A stretch of 52,570 nucleotides of DNA from Pseudoruminococcus massiliensis (GCF_900291955.1 NZ_OLMR01000011.1:1-52570), one strand, 5' to 3'. Counted from the stretch's first letter, positions 25,214-34,284 are shown. Translations and numbers: made by a program. The notes: generated from the letters alone by a model not told the origin.

Positions 25214-26146
25214 ATGGATAGATTTAACGATAGTGAATATGCAATTTTAATAGGAAATTTGTTGCATGATACTCAATACATAGAAATATCTAATATGGGG
25301 AAAATGGCTGGGCTTAGGAAACATGCAGAAGTGATGGTTAGAAAAATCTTGGATATTGGCAGTAGTCGGACACTAATGTTAGGTCAGGTAAAAAGGGATT
25401 CAAATAATCCTGCGGTAAATAGTGGAATGGACAATCTAGGTGATGAATTAAGTGATAGATTGATTGAAATAATAAGAAAAATAAACCCTCTTGGGAGAGA
25501 TGGCACTCATACTCAGCATACAGACGAATTTTCTAATATGGAAGTAGAAAGTGTTGAGGACGCTATTTTTGATTTGTATGCGCTAATTTTTATTAAATAT
25601 TTTTTAGATATACAGGTAAGTATATACTCATCACCTCAAGTGTTACGCATGTTTTCATTCTTGCCACCGATTATTAGATATAAAACATGGAACTATTTGT
25701 TTGAAATAGATAAAAATAATATACAAGTAGTGGATAAGTTATGTTTATCTATAATTAAACTTTTTGACAAGGAGACTGCTTATGAATGGCTGGAGAATAA
25801 CAGTGAAACGATAAAAGGCATACCTTATCCAACGGAGCATGAAATAGAAAAATATTATAAAATTCACAGTGTCGAAGTATTGCCGGGTGTATACCAAGCT
25901 TTTGTAAGTCTAAATTTTGATAAATACAGTAATATGTATGATTTACTGCATGATAAAATTAGTGATCCGAGAACATCAGTTAATGAATCAGGGAAGATGT
26001 ATAAGAACTTTGAAGAGGCTGTTGGGCATTACAATAATTATAGAAGTAGTATGATACAAAATAGTTCGGCTGAAATGAAATCGTTCTATCCTCTTATGGA
26101 TTTTGTTTATTTGGGAAGAAAAACAAAAAGTGAACTGTTAGGTTGA
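25214..26146 (+). CDS. Orphan cargo protein with DUF4145/HEPN-like region
   Basis: A 310-residue protein that I cannot assign firmly. Residues about 1-140 are helical and contain LRKHAEVMVRKILDI, INPLGRDGTHTQHTD and VEDAIFDLYALIFIKYFL, a pattern like the DUF4145/HEPN-type domains (a conserved early R, then N-x-G-x-H, then a helix). These domains occur in RNases and defence proteins. The second half lacks recognisable motifs. It is on the opposite strand to the transfer genes with its own promoter, and lies between the primase-like gene and an IS copy, so it is probably accessory cargo. Confidence 0.45.
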   Translation: MDRFNDSEYAILIGNLLHDTQYIEISNMGKMAGLRKHAEVMVRKILDIGSSRTLMLGQVKRDSNNPAVNSGMDNLGDELSDRLIEIIRKINPLGRDGTHTQHTDEFSNMEVESVEDAIFDLYALIFIKYFLDIQVSIYSSPQVLRMFSFLPPIIRYKTWNYLFEIDKNNIQVVDKLCLSIIKLFDKETAYEWLENNSETIKGIPYPTEHEIEKYYKIHSVEVLPGVYQAFVSLNFDKYSNMYDLLHDKISDPRTSVNESGKMYKNFEEAVGHYNNYRSSMIQNSSAEMKSFYPLMDFVYLGRKTKSELLG

Positions 26147-26243
26147 AAACCAAGAGATTACAATTTTAACAAACTTACACCATTCAAACTATGGAGAATA
26201 GATTTGTTTATAAGATTAATTCCTAATAGTTGGCTATGAAACA

Positions 26244-26250
26244 GTGTAGG
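26244..26250 (+). repeat. Target duplication, left of the IS256-family element
   Basis: GTGTAGG here is repeated at 27757-27763, directly outside both imperfect ends of the insertion sequence. IS256-family elements usually make 8-9 base duplications, so this 7-base match may be a slightly decayed one. Confidence 0.55.
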
Positions 26251-27756
26251 GCACCCCATAAAATTCTGTGTAAATAATAATCCTTCAAGCAATAACAAAA
26301 CAGCGGATTGCGGTGCAATCAGGCTTTCTGATTTGCCCCGTGTTAACTTTTCTTTCCTGTCTGCAGAATGTTATGCACGCTTTGCGTGAATAACATTTTG
26401 CGGACAGGAAATTCTATTCTCGGGGGCAAATCAAGCCGGTATTCTGTCCTCAAATATTATCGATAACTGGCTCAAAACTATGTCCCAGTTTCGACATCTT
26501 TGTGTCCAGCGTTCGACAATCTTTTGCGACGCTAAATACAACATTTTGCACAGGCTGTCATCATTTGTGAATGACGGCTTGTTCTTCGTAATCTGCCTGA
26601 ACTGACGGTTCAAACCTTCGATAATATTCGTTGTATATATTATCTTCCGAACCTCGGGTGGATATGCGAAGAATGTAGATAGAATATCCCAATTTTCTTC
26701 CCAGCTTTTCACGCAGGAGGGATAAGTTTTGCCCCACTTGTCCTTGAACAAAATCAGGTTGTTCATAGCCTCTTCCTCGCTGATAGCTTGATATACTTTC
26801 TTGATGTCAGCCATCAGTTCCTTGATGTGTTTGTAGCTGACAAACCTTGTGCTTGAACGTATTTGATGAATGATGCAACGCTTGATTTGTGCGTTCGGAA
26901 AAGCCGCTTCAATAGCCTGTCTAAAACCTGTCAGACCGTCCACGCAGAACAGAAATACATCTTTAATTCCACGAGTTTTGAGCTCGTTCAACACATTTAA
27001 CCAAAATTTACTGCTCTCATTTTCGCCAATCCATATGCCGAGAATATCTTTCTGCCCGTCAAGATTGATGCCCAGAACTACATATGCAGCCTTCGTGATA
27101 TACTGATGATTTTCCTTGACCTTGTAATGAATTGCATCCATAAAAACGAACGGATATACTGCTTCAAGAGGTCGATTTTGCCAAGCAGTCACATTGGGCA
27201 TAATCTTCTCGCTTATCTTGCTGACAAGCTCAGGAGAGATTTCTACATCATAAAGATTTTTTATCTGTTCTGCAATGTCACGCTGGCTCATTTCGCAGGC
27301 ATAGAGTGAGAGAATTTTCTCTTCCATACCGTCTGCATTGCGGTTGTATTTGCTGATTATTTTGGGTTCGTATTCGCCGTTTCTGTCCCTCGGAACTTTG
27401 ATTTCAAGCTCGCCCATCTGCGTTTTTACCGTCTTTTTGGAATAACCGTTTCTGTAATTTTTCGACTTATTGCCACATTCATCATTCGACGTTCTTTCAC
27501 TTTTCTCATAGCCGAGTTCATCGGAAAGCTCACATTCCATAACCTCCTGAAGAATGTCCTTGAACATATCTTTCATCGCTGTCATAACTTCGTCTGTTGA
27601 GGTAAAATTCTGACTTCTTACAAATTCTCTCATCATTTCTGCCGGTGCTTTTGCCATTAAAAAAACTTCCTTTCAAACAATTAATTTTTTTATTTCCATT
27701 ATTGCTTGAAGGGAAGTCTGTTATTCACTTTTACACAAAATTCTCGGCGGTCTCAT
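26251..27756 (-). mobile_element. IS256-family insertion sequence
   Basis: A 1.5-kb element with one transposase gene. The ends are imperfect inverted repeats: the left reads GCACCCCATAAAATTCTGTG and the right, reversed, contains GACCGCCGAGAATTTTGTG; both run on into TAAA, and a shared CCTTCAAGCAATAA lies further in at both ends. It sits between the primase-like and relaxase genes, separated from the relaxase stop by about 36 bases, and does not disrupt a recognisable gene. Confidence 0.8.
26431..27657 (-). CDS. IS256/Mutator-family transposase
   Basis: A 408-residue transposase of normal family length. The DDE residues are likely in FVFMDAIHYKV (first D), LFCVDGLTGF (second D) and NIIEGLNRQFR (E). 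RNGYSKKTVKTQMGELEIKV and VPRDRNGEYEP near the N-terminus and IIHQIRSSTRFVSYK in the middle are typical. It appears intact, so the IS could be active. The gene lies within the repeats with no second frame. Confidence 0.92.
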   Translation of the reverse strand: MAKAPAEMMREFVRSQNFTSTDEVMTAMKDMFKDILQEVMECELSDELGYEKSERTSNDECGNKSKNYRNGYSKKTVKTQMGELEIKVPRDRNGEYEPKIISKYNRNADGMEEKILSLYACEMSQRDIAEQIKNLYDVEISPELVSKISEKIMPNVTAWQNRPLEAVYPFVFMDAIHYKVKENHQYITKAAYVVLGINLDGQKDILGIWIGENESSKFWLNVLNELKTRGIKDVFLFCVDGLTGFRQAIEAAFPNAQIKRCIIHQIRSSTRFVSYKHIKELMADIKKVYQAISEEEAMNNLILFKDKWGKTYPSCVKSWEENWDILSTFFAYPPEVRKIIYTTNIIEGLNRQFRQITKNKPSFTNDDSLCKMLYLASQKIVERWTQRCRNWDIVLSQLSIIFEDRIPA

Positions 27757-27763
27757 GTGTAGG
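27757..27763 (+). repeat. Target duplication, right of the IS256-family element
   Basis: GTGTAGG, the second copy of the sequence at 26244-26250. Confidence 0.55.
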
Positions 27764-27792
27764 ATGAAAATCAACTTCAAGTTTTATTCAAC

Positions 27793-29211
27793 TTACATCT
27801 TCAACCCCTGAGCCTGCTTCTTATCATTAATCTTCTGCTGTAATTTTTTATCTGTCCTTTGTACTTTCTGCTTTTCTTCAAACCTCAGTTGATTTTGAAT
27901 CATATTGCAGATGTAACGCAGGAGATTTAATGAAGAAACTGCAACGCTGTTTCGGTTAGTTTTAAATAAATAATTAGGATACAAAACACCTTTGCTTGAA
28001 TCAAAGTCTGATTCAGCATAGGTGTTTTCTTCATATTTAAAGGGACTTGTAACAGGTTCTTCGTCTGCATTCTCGATTTCTTCAACCTCATCTTCGGTGA
28101 GATTGAGATTCAACGCTTCCTTGATTATTGCATTTTTGATTGATTTAAACTCCTTGTTTTGAGCAAGAGGTATTCTTTCCGGCACTTCATCTGTGTAGGT
28201 TTTGATAGTGTTTTCCTTTTGCTCATACCATAAATCATACAGCTTTGCTATTCTTTCATCACTTGCAAGTTCTTCAACAATGGAATCAACAAGTGACTTT
28301 ACATCAGGTTTGAGATAACCGTAGACCTTCTTCCCACTTGTCTTTGAAAGTCTGTGGGCAAGTTCCAACAGCTTTTGCTGAATAGATGAGTTGATATAGA
28401 TTTCAGAATTGATTTTTGAAACCAAATCATCAACAACATACCTCGCCTCTGCTCGTAGCTTATCCCTGTGTTCGGTTTGCTTTTGATAAATACTTATCAA
28501 ATCCTGACGGAAAATTACTTGTACAAGGTTTGATTTGATGTTTTCGATACCTTTTTCACTTAGATATGCTTCATTCGGTTTTGTAGAATATGCAATCATA
28601 TGAATGTGAGGGTGGTGTCCCTCGTTATGAAAAGCCGCATACCATTTGAAGTTTTCAGGTGCAATTTTCATATTTTCTGCTATCATATTTCGTTGTGAAC
28701 GAATGAGATTCATCCATGCATTTGCATTGTTGTAGCCCAGCCTTTCTGCATCTTCTCTCTTTAAAGAAATGATATGTGTCCACACATTGCTCTTGCATTC
28801 TGCTACTTCCTTTTGAACTTTCGAAAGAACTATCGGTACACCCTCATCAGTAAATAGACCGTGTGTTGATAGTTTCTCAACTCTCGGTCGTTCTGCAATG
28901 TATTTTACATACTTTTCTCGGTCGTTGAATAATTCTGAATGAGTTTCGGCGATACTCATAATCAGCTCGTCTGCATTTCCACGAGTAGGATTATTTACAT
29001 AATCTTCGTACTCATACAAGTCCTTTGAATCGGGATAATCGGAAAGCAGTTTCTTGATAATATTATTCTGTTGTACGGTTTGCTCCATAAATTTTTGTGT
29101 GCTGTCGGCACTTTCAACTCCGTCACGGGTTGCAATATATTTTACATAGTTGCCGATATGCGATCTTCCATTTGGTTTCATATACGGTGACTTCATAATG
29201 ATTCTGGGCAT
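27793..29211 (-). CDS. MobL/MobP-type relaxase
   Basis: A 472-residue relaxase that nicks oriT and pilots the transferred strand. The N-terminal domain includes GNYVKYIATRDGVE with candidate catalytic tyrosines (22, 25) and the metal-binding histidine triad in HNEGHHPHIHMIAY (195-204). The C-terminal half is helical and charged, ending in basic residues. It matches the MobL group of the MobP relaxases common in Firmicutes elements. The RHH accessory gene ends 4 bases upstream, with oriT-like repeats before that. Confidence 0.88.
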   Translation of the reverse strand: MPRIIMKSPYMKPNGRSHIGNYVKYIATRDGVESADSTQKFMEQTVQQNNIIKKLLSDYPDSKDLYEYEDYVNNPTRGNADELIMSIAETHSELFNDREKYVKYIAERPRVEKLSTHGLFTDEGVPIVLSKVQKEVAECKSNVWTHIISLKREDAERLGYNNANAWMNLIRSQRNMIAENMKIAPENFKWYAAFHNEGHHPHIHMIAYSTKPNEAYLSEKGIENIKSNLVQVIFRQDLISIYQKQTEHRDKLRAEARYVVDDLVSKINSEIYINSSIQQKLLELAHRLSKTSGKKVYGYLKPDVKSLVDSIVEELASDERIAKLYDLWYEQKENTIKTYTDEVPERIPLAQNKEFKSIKNAIIKEALNLNLTEDEVEEIENADEEPVTSPFKYEENTYAESDFDSSKGVLYPNYLFKTNRNSVAVSSLNLLRYICNMIQNQLRFEEKQKVQRTDKKLQQKINDKKQAQGLKM

Positions 29212-29214
29212 AGT

Positions 29215-29616
29215 TTATCCCTTCTGAAACCTGACCGCATCATCAAATTTGTACTTACCACTATTGCGTTTGACTTCATCAACACATAACTTACGCAAAC
29301 TATTCAGTTGGCTTTCATCAATATTATTCGTTGCGGCAACCACGTGCATAAGCATTGCAAGTTCTACACCTTGCTTGAATAATACTCTTGCAATTCTGTC
29401 CTCTGTATCAAGTATTTTTGAACCGATTACAGACTCAAGTGCAGGAGTCAGCACACGGCTGATGTTCTTTGAGTCCAGCCAGGCGATATAAAACTCAATA
29501 GCACTTGAGATAAAATCACTCCTTGAAGTAGCGTTTGTTCTTGAGATTGCATTGTCGCAGGCTTTGAGTAAATCCTGATTGATGTACAGTCCTATTCGTT
29601 TAGAATCCTTATCCAT
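29215..29616 (-). CDS. Ribbon-helix-helix relaxosome accessory protein
   Basis: A 133-residue protein whose first 50 residues (KRIGLYINQDLLKACDNAIS then RTNATSRSDFISSAIEFYIA) form a CopG/MetJ-type ribbon-helix-helix. The rest is helical. Proteins of this type bind oriT and help the relaxase, which is encoded 4 bases downstream. It starts about 50 bases from the candidate oriT repeats, where it may also autoregulate. Confidence 0.75.
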   Translation of the reverse strand: MDKDSKRIGLYINQDLLKACDNAISRTNATSRSDFISSAIEFYIAWLDSKNISRVLTPALESVIGSKILDTEDRIARVLFKQGVELAMLMHVVAATNNIDESQLNSLRKLCVDEVKRNSGKYKFDDAVRFQKG

Positions 29617-29667
29617 TTTTCATCTTTCCTTTCGGTAACACTTTGAGTATTCATAGAAATCTTCGTT

Positions 29668-29849
29668 AAAACGGCAAAATCGGGCAGTTTGGAATACAAT
29701 CGGTAACACAAAGATGAAAATGTAACACCTTTGAAAAGTCCCGAACGGCGTTGCCGGTCGGTGTAATTCGGCATATCCGTGCCTGCACGGAATACGCCTT
29801 TATCCTGCTTAAATACCTACCCTCGAAAAACTGCCCGATTTGCCGTTTT
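29668..29849. other. Candidate oriT
   Basis: A long inverted repeat, AAAACGGCAAAATCGGGCAG (extending to 29690) against a matching arm at 29828-29849 with a one-base indel, brackets about 137 bases. Inside are CGGCGTTGCCG and the palindrome CCGTGC-CT-GCACGG. The stretch 29617-29968 is non-coding, locally rich in G+C and lies directly upstream of the accessory and relaxase genes, the usual oriT location. A further palindrome GGCGAAA-G-TTTCGCC (29952-29966) follows. The nick site is not assigned. Confidence 0.6.
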
Positions 29850-29968
29850 TACTTATTCTATAACTTCGCCACAAATCGCCTTAATTTGGTTTTATTTAGT
29901 TTTCGGATAACGTTCCGACATCTCATTAAAAAGCCGACACGGGGCGAATGTGGCGAAAGTTTCGCCGA

Positions 29969-30367
29969 TTATTCCTTATTCATAACCTTGCCGTTTACAA
30001 CTTCAAAATTGCAGTTGGTATATGACAAACCGTACTCTTTAACTTCACGGCTTAGTATATTAAACATTTCCTGCTCCAAATTCAGAGAATTGTATTTCAC
30101 ATCATCATTTAATGTGTCATAGCATATCCACTCTTTGCTGTCGGGAGTATCCTTTACAAGAATGTCATACCCCATCATCATACAATCAGGTGTGGGAAAT
30201 ATTATTGCATTGATTTTTACACAACCTACTGTGAGAGATGCAAATAACTTTTCATGCTTGTCCTTTGAATTTTCAGAAAGTATTTTTCTGACCTCGGCTG
30301 ACGAAAGATACTTCTTAAAAATATATTTATCTCCAAGTTGCTTTTTCAGTTTCTTTCTCTCATTCAC
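29969..30367 (-). CDS. Conserved hypothetical ICE protein, 132 residues
   Basis: A 132-residue protein of unknown function. A basic start (NERKKLKKQLGDKYIFKKYL) precedes alternating strands and helices (LFASLTVGCVKINAIIF, MGYDILVKD, EWICYDTL). No signal peptide or membrane helix. It overlaps the stop of the GGCT-like gene by 4 bases and is the last gene before oriT, so it belongs to the amidoligase/GGCT set by co-expression. Confidence 0.6.
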   Translation of the reverse strand: MNERKKLKKQLGDKYIFKKYLSSAEVRKILSENSKDKHEKLFASLTVGCVKINAIIFPTPDCMMMGYDILVKDTPDSKEWICYDTLNDDVKYNSLNLEQEMFNILSREVKEYGLSYTNCNFEVVNGKVMNKE

Positions 30368-30876
30368 AATTTCATACCTCCCATATCAAAACCTTCATCG
30401 TCAAATAAATTCGGTTCACTGTTTTGTTCTTCCACGAATCTATCTGCGCTGTTCTTCACTGCATCTTTAAACACACTGTCATCAAGATTGCAATCATGGT
30501 AACCTTGAAGAACTGTGTAATAGTAATTGCTACTCGGCAATCCGAACTTTTGTTTTAAATCCATAATGTAAACCATAGCAGACAATTCTTCTCCGTTATT
30601 CATCATGACAGGAACATCCTGTTTAAAATAGTGTGAGGGATAACCCTCGTATCGGTCAAGTCGCATTTCATCAATAGGTTTTATATCCCATACAGCAACG
30701 GGAACGGATTTTCCTTTGCAAGGTGCGATGGTTGCATATGCTCCGGTCGGCATACCTTTGAACTGCAATTCATAATTATCTATCACTCCTGTTCCCACAA
30801 GAGTTGCAGTTGGGCAACGATATGCCATTTGTTTTAAATTCAAGTTGCTTCCATAGGCAACATATAACTTACTCAT
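30364..30876 (-). CDS. Gamma-glutamylcyclotransferase-like (AIG2/YtfP) protein
   Basis: A 170-residue protein with the family signature YVAYGSNLNLKQM at the N-terminus, which binds the gamma-glutamyl group, then VPVAVWDI and LDRYEGYPSHYFKQ. The enzyme family opens gamma-glutamyl amides to release 5-oxoproline. It is paired with an amidoligase gene 24 bases upstream, a known pairing in Firmicutes mobile elements thought to make and break an isopeptide or peptide amide. The C-terminal 40 residues are acidic. Confidence 0.85.
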   Translation of the reverse strand: MSKLYVAYGSNLNLKQMAYRCPTATLVGTGVIDNYELQFKGMPTGAYATIAPCKGKSVPVAVWDIKPIDEMRLDRYEGYPSHYFKQDVPVMMNNGEELSAMVYIMDLKQKFGLPSSNYYYTVLQGYHDCNLDDSVFKDAVKNSADRFVEEQNSEPNLFDDEGFDMGGMKL

Positions 30877-30900
30877 AAAAATAACTCCTTCTAAAAATTT

Positions 30901-31920
30901 TTACATTCTCATAACTAAACCCGAAGTTTCTTCCTGCCGTTCAGCAGTTTCAACTTCGGGTTCTGAATTTATATTTTCATTTGTACTGTTCTGCAAGACC
31001 TCAAGTCTTTTCTGTGCAAGTCTTTCCTTTTGCTTTTCAGCCTGTGCAGGATCTTTCCACGCAATATTGCCGTCAAGATTTTTCAGGAGATGATGACGGG
31101 CGGTTTTAAACTCGTCACCGATAAGTCCTAACCTCAACAACCAAGTACGGAAAGTATATTTTTCGTTATCCGATACTGTTTTTGTATGTCGTGCAGACTT
31201 TTGAATTAAAGCCTGATGACTTATTGCAAGGCAAAGCTGAATTGCACTTTTCACTTCTCCTGCGTGTAGTGTTGAATTGAACAGGCGAAATTCAATAGTA
31301 CCCTTACTGAACACGCTGTGCAAATTCAATCCGTGATAACGGCTGTCATCATAGTGTCTGTAGCTGTAGTCACCTCCGTCATACCACATTGATTTTAGTT
31401 GTTCCATTGAAAGAGGAGGTCGGTTATTGATTTCATCAAGAAATCTTGTATCCATCTTCTGACAGTAATGCTCACGGCTAACATTCACTTTAAGTGACTT
31501 ATAGAGCAAGTCCTCTTTTGATGCCATAATATTAACTATATTGCGAAGTGTTTTCGGGGTGTGTCTTGACGCATCAATGTGGCAGTGCATACCACAACTG
31601 GAATTCACTCTTGCTCCTGCACCACGAAGTTTTCTGACTAACTCCTGTATAGTTTCAATATCATTGTAATTACAAATGGGTGTGACGAATTCAACAGAGT
31701 ACAAAGCACTTGCCTGTTCACCTGAACGGTTGGTACACCTAAGGCTTGCATCACGCATAATCTTCCATTGTCGGTTATCATTATCACGGACAGAATATGA
31801 ATCATAGCAACCTCCGATATGAGTTGCTGTGGTATTAAAATAACCGGCTATCACTTTCGCCGCAGTACTGCGAGTGATGCCGGTCATTTCAATTTCTACA
31901 CCGAAGTTTTGAGTTCTCAA
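30901..31920 (-). CDS. Amidoligase-family protein
   Basis: A 339-residue ATP-grasp-like/COOH-NH2 ligase related enzyme of the amidoligase_2 family. NFGVEIEMTGI at the start, CGMHCHIDASRHT in the middle and TIEFRLFNSTLHAGEVKSAI later are the conserved metal and substrate motifs. It is expected to form an amide bond between a carboxylate and an amine, possibly on peptidoglycan, a protein or a small peptide. The last 60 residues are charged. It overlaps the small upstream gene by 4 bases and precedes the GGCT gene. Confidence 0.85.
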   Translation of the reverse strand: MRTQNFGVEIEMTGITRSTAAKVIAGYFNTTATHIGGCYDSYSVRDNDNRQWKIMRDASLRCTNRSGEQASALYSVEFVTPICNYNDIETIQELVRKLRGAGARVNSSCGMHCHIDASRHTPKTLRNIVNIMASKEDLLYKSLKVNVSREHYCQKMDTRFLDEINNRPPLSMEQLKSMWYDGGDYSYRHYDDSRYHGLNLHSVFSKGTIEFRLFNSTLHAGEVKSAIQLCLAISHQALIQKSARHTKTVSDNEKYTFRTWLLRLGLIGDEFKTARHHLLKNLDGNIAWKDPAQAEKQKERLAQKRLEVLQNSTNENINSEPEVETAERQEETSGLVMRM

Positions 31921-32156
31921 GTTACCACCTCGGTATTTTCTTCCTGTGGGTTTGGCTTTTTAGGTTTGGGTGGTTTTGCCTGCGATGACTTCATATCAAT
32001 AAATTTCCTGACGTTTGCAGGAACATATTTTGAGTACAAAGTATCAACCGATTTTTCAAGTTCTTCTTTGAAATCTAAATCACGCTGTGATATATACAGC
32101 TTGACAGCAGACAGTTTTTCATCATCGTACATTATGCTTACGCTTGTTTTCTTCAT
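31917..32156 (-). CDS. Small ICE protein, 79 residues (DUF6103-like)
   Basis: A 79-residue hydrophilic protein: KKTSVSIMYDDEKLSAVKLY then a helix and a proline-rich end (PPKPKKPNPQ). Similar small proteins occur in Tn1549-like elements between the hydrolase and later genes. It overlaps both neighbours by a base or a few, so it is embedded in the transfer operon. Its family assignment is from memory and tentative. Confidence 0.6.
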   Translation of the reverse strand: MKKTSVSIMYDDEKLSAVKLYISQRDLDFKEELEKSVDTLYSKYVPANVRKFIDMKSSQAKPPKPKKPNPQEENTEVVT

Positions 32157-33199
32157 TACTTTTTACTCTCCTTATCCTCAATATATTTGATATTTGGTAT
32201 CTTCATCCACTTAGTCCAGCCACGATTTTTAAGCTGTGTTTTCACAACTCCGTAGGCTGTGCCTTGTGCTTCAACAACTTCACCGTTGCCGACATACACA
32301 CCTATGTGACCGTCCATCCAGACCGCAAGTCCGGGTATATCGGGCATAGTTGAGATTGCTCCGCCTTCTTTCACATTGTTCCAGATTGTATTCGCACCGC
32401 AATCCGTGAAACCATTTGAGCCTGCAACAATCTCGCCTGTATCATCATTATACCAAGCATAGGATTTTATCAAGCCTATGCAGTCAACCACACGCTTGCC
32501 GAACCACTTTTCACCAATGGTTCTCATTTCACCGCCTGCCTCGTTATTACCTGGATACAGACTTGCCTGCTGATCGAGATACTGCTTTGTGCAGATCTGA
32601 CCGTAACCGCCATAGACATAACCCCAACCGTTTTTGTATGCGTTTTCGCACCACCTAACAAGGTCAAGATTATTCTTTGTGGTCTTATCAGTAAAGCCTG
32701 ACATACTGATTTCTGCACCCTTGATTGACTGCATCATCTTCTGAAACTCTGCATACTCAATCTCTGTACCAAACTTTGCATTTACTGCTTTAATCAAATC
32801 TTCGTCAGATTGATTTTTCTTGAAACAGGAAACAAAGTTTTTTACAAAATCTTTGTCCTTTGATTTATCAGACAGAAAAAACAGATATATTACCTCTGCC
32901 TGCGTGTTGCAATCAGACAGTTTCTTTTTATCAAGCTGTTTTTCAACCTCGGTCATTGTGTCGTTGATTAGCTGAAAGTTTTCCATCTGCTCGGCAGATA
33001 TATTTTCCTGTATGGATTGACTTAACTTGTCCGTGTCAATATCCATACTACCGTTGAAAATTGAAATAACAGCAATAATCGGCATAACCACAATTATGAT
33101 TATGCCGATTACTATACCGAATATTGTTTTTATAACTTTTGGGTTTGTAAGCAGAGCAACTGCTATTTTCTTTAGTGCCGCACCTATTGTGGCAGACAT
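32156..33199 (-). CDS. NlpC/P60 cell-wall hydrolase of the conjugation apparatus
   Basis: A 347-residue membrane-anchored hydrolase (VirB1-like role) that locally opens peptidoglycan for the channel. Start ATG at 33199 (MSATIGAAL) is set by GGAGGTGATACA; an upstream in-frame ATG would not have a ribosome site. One membrane helix at about 25-50. The catalytic NlpC/P60 domain is in the C-terminal 150 residues: Cys in VVDCIGLIKSY, His in MDGHIGVYVG. It follows the cargo module inserted downstream of virB4; in related elements the two are adjacent. Confidence 0.85.
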   Translation of the reverse strand: MSATIGAALKKIAVALLTNPKVIKTIFGIVIGIIIIVVMPIIAVISIFNGSMDIDTDKLSQSIQENISAEQMENFQLINDTMTEVEKQLDKKKLSDCNTQAEVIYLFFLSDKSKDKDFVKNFVSCFKKNQSDEDLIKAVNAKFGTEIEYAEFQKMMQSIKGAEISMSGFTDKTTKNNLDLVRWCENAYKNGWGYVYGGYGQICTKQYLDQQASLYPGNNEAGGEMRTIGEKWFGKRVVDCIGLIKSYAWYNDDTGEIVAGSNGFTDCGANTIWNNVKEGGAISTMPDIPGLAVWMDGHIGVYVGNGEVVEAQGTAYGVVKTQLKNRGWTKWMKIPNIKYIEDKESKK

Positions 33200-33212
33200 T
33201 GTATCACCTCCA

Positions 33213-33245
33213 AAAATAGAAAAAGCCAACTGATTTTCAGTTAGC
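33213..33245 (-). terminator. Terminator after the DUF2971 gene
   Basis: On the minus strand GCTAACTG/CAGTTGGC (33245-33238 / 33232-33225, one G-T pair) with a 5-base loop is followed by TTTTTCTATTTTT. It falls between the DUF2971 stop and the ribosome site of the hydrolase gene, and would reduce read-through into the hydrolase gene. Confidence 0.75.
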
Positions 33246-33262
33246 TCTTTGTTATTAATCTA

Positions 33263-34210
33263 TTATGTAGCTTTCAAACCATACTCTGTACACTTCATTT
33301 TCTGTACAGGTATTCTATGCTCACTACACCATTTTCTTATCTGTTCTTCATCAAAATCAGATATTTTAGCACCTAAATATACTTTTGACGGCAATGCAAA
33401 ATATATCGATGCACCTTTTTTCAAAATCTCGTATGAAACTTCACTTGGATCTTTATACCAAAAACCAATATTATAAATCAAACGCCATTCATTCTCATAA
33501 CTCCAATCTCTTAATTTATGCATAAGAAAGTATTCCATACGCAACTCATCTTGAGCTTTCATGAGTGAAATTCCGTCAGGAAGCTTATCTACATACTTTA
33601 CTGGGAAAAGTACATTAATGTTTATTATGTTATTAATTTCTGTAGTGTCATATTCTAAACATACACCTTTATGACCATTAGCATAATGATTCCACATTGG
33701 TAAATTAGTTTTGCTTTGAGTAAAACATGCAAAACGATATGTTCGATTTATTGTTTCATTTATCTCAGAGTTAATATCCTCAATTCCTTGCATTAATGTT
33801 TTCAATGCTTTTTCCTTAGCTTCATCAATTTCTTCAAGTGAAACATATTTCGAAGCAACCGACTCTGTAAGTTTTTCAAACCAATTATCATCTTTAAAGA
33901 TTTTATTAAAAGTATTCTTATCAAGGATTTCTTTAAATTTCTCTTTATAAATTTCTTTATCATGTACATATACCGTTGGTTTATTATTTTCTAACAACGA
34001 GCAGGAGTCAAAAGGATCATTCATGTTTAATGGAGATGACATAAAAATTCTTCCATTGACAATTTCATCCTTTAAACGCTCAATTTTTTCAGCACTTCGA
34101 TAACGATATAGTTTTTGAGGAATGTATTGTTGTTTATATAAAAGTGCTTTCTCCACACTTCCTGTTTTTTGTGACATAAAAAGTTCTATAAACTCGTCTA
34201 TCCAATCCAT
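33263..34210 (-). CDS. DUF2971-family accessory protein
   Basis: A 315-residue protein with the DUF2971 pattern: PQKLYRYRSAEKIERLKDEI, PLNMNDPFDSC, CFTQSKTNLPMWNHYANGHK and a late WSYENEWRL. Its function is unknown; members occur widely in defence islands and mobile elements. It has its own leader and a terminator, and sits in the cargo slot between virB4 and the hydrolase gene. The segment is more AT-rich than the backbone around it, which supports separate arrival. Confidence 0.7.
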   Translation of the reverse strand: MDWIDEFIELFMSQKTGSVEKALLYKQQYIPQKLYRYRSAEKIERLKDEIVNGRIFMSSPLNMNDPFDSCSLLENNKPTVYVHDKEIYKEKFKEILDKNTFNKIFKDDNWFEKLTESVASKYVSLEEIDEAKEKALKTLMQGIEDINSEINETINRTYRFACFTQSKTNLPMWNHYANGHKGVCLEYDTTEINNIININVLFPVKYVDKLPDGISLMKAQDELRMEYFLMHKLRDWSYENEWRLIYNIGFWYKDPSEVSYEILKKGASIYFALPSKVYLGAKISDFDEEQIRKWCSEHRIPVQKMKCTEYGLKAT

Positions 34211-34284
34211 TTTTGCTCCTTAACAAAGTATTTTTAAGATATATGTCTATGAATGATTATATCACAACTAATATACCTTGCACA

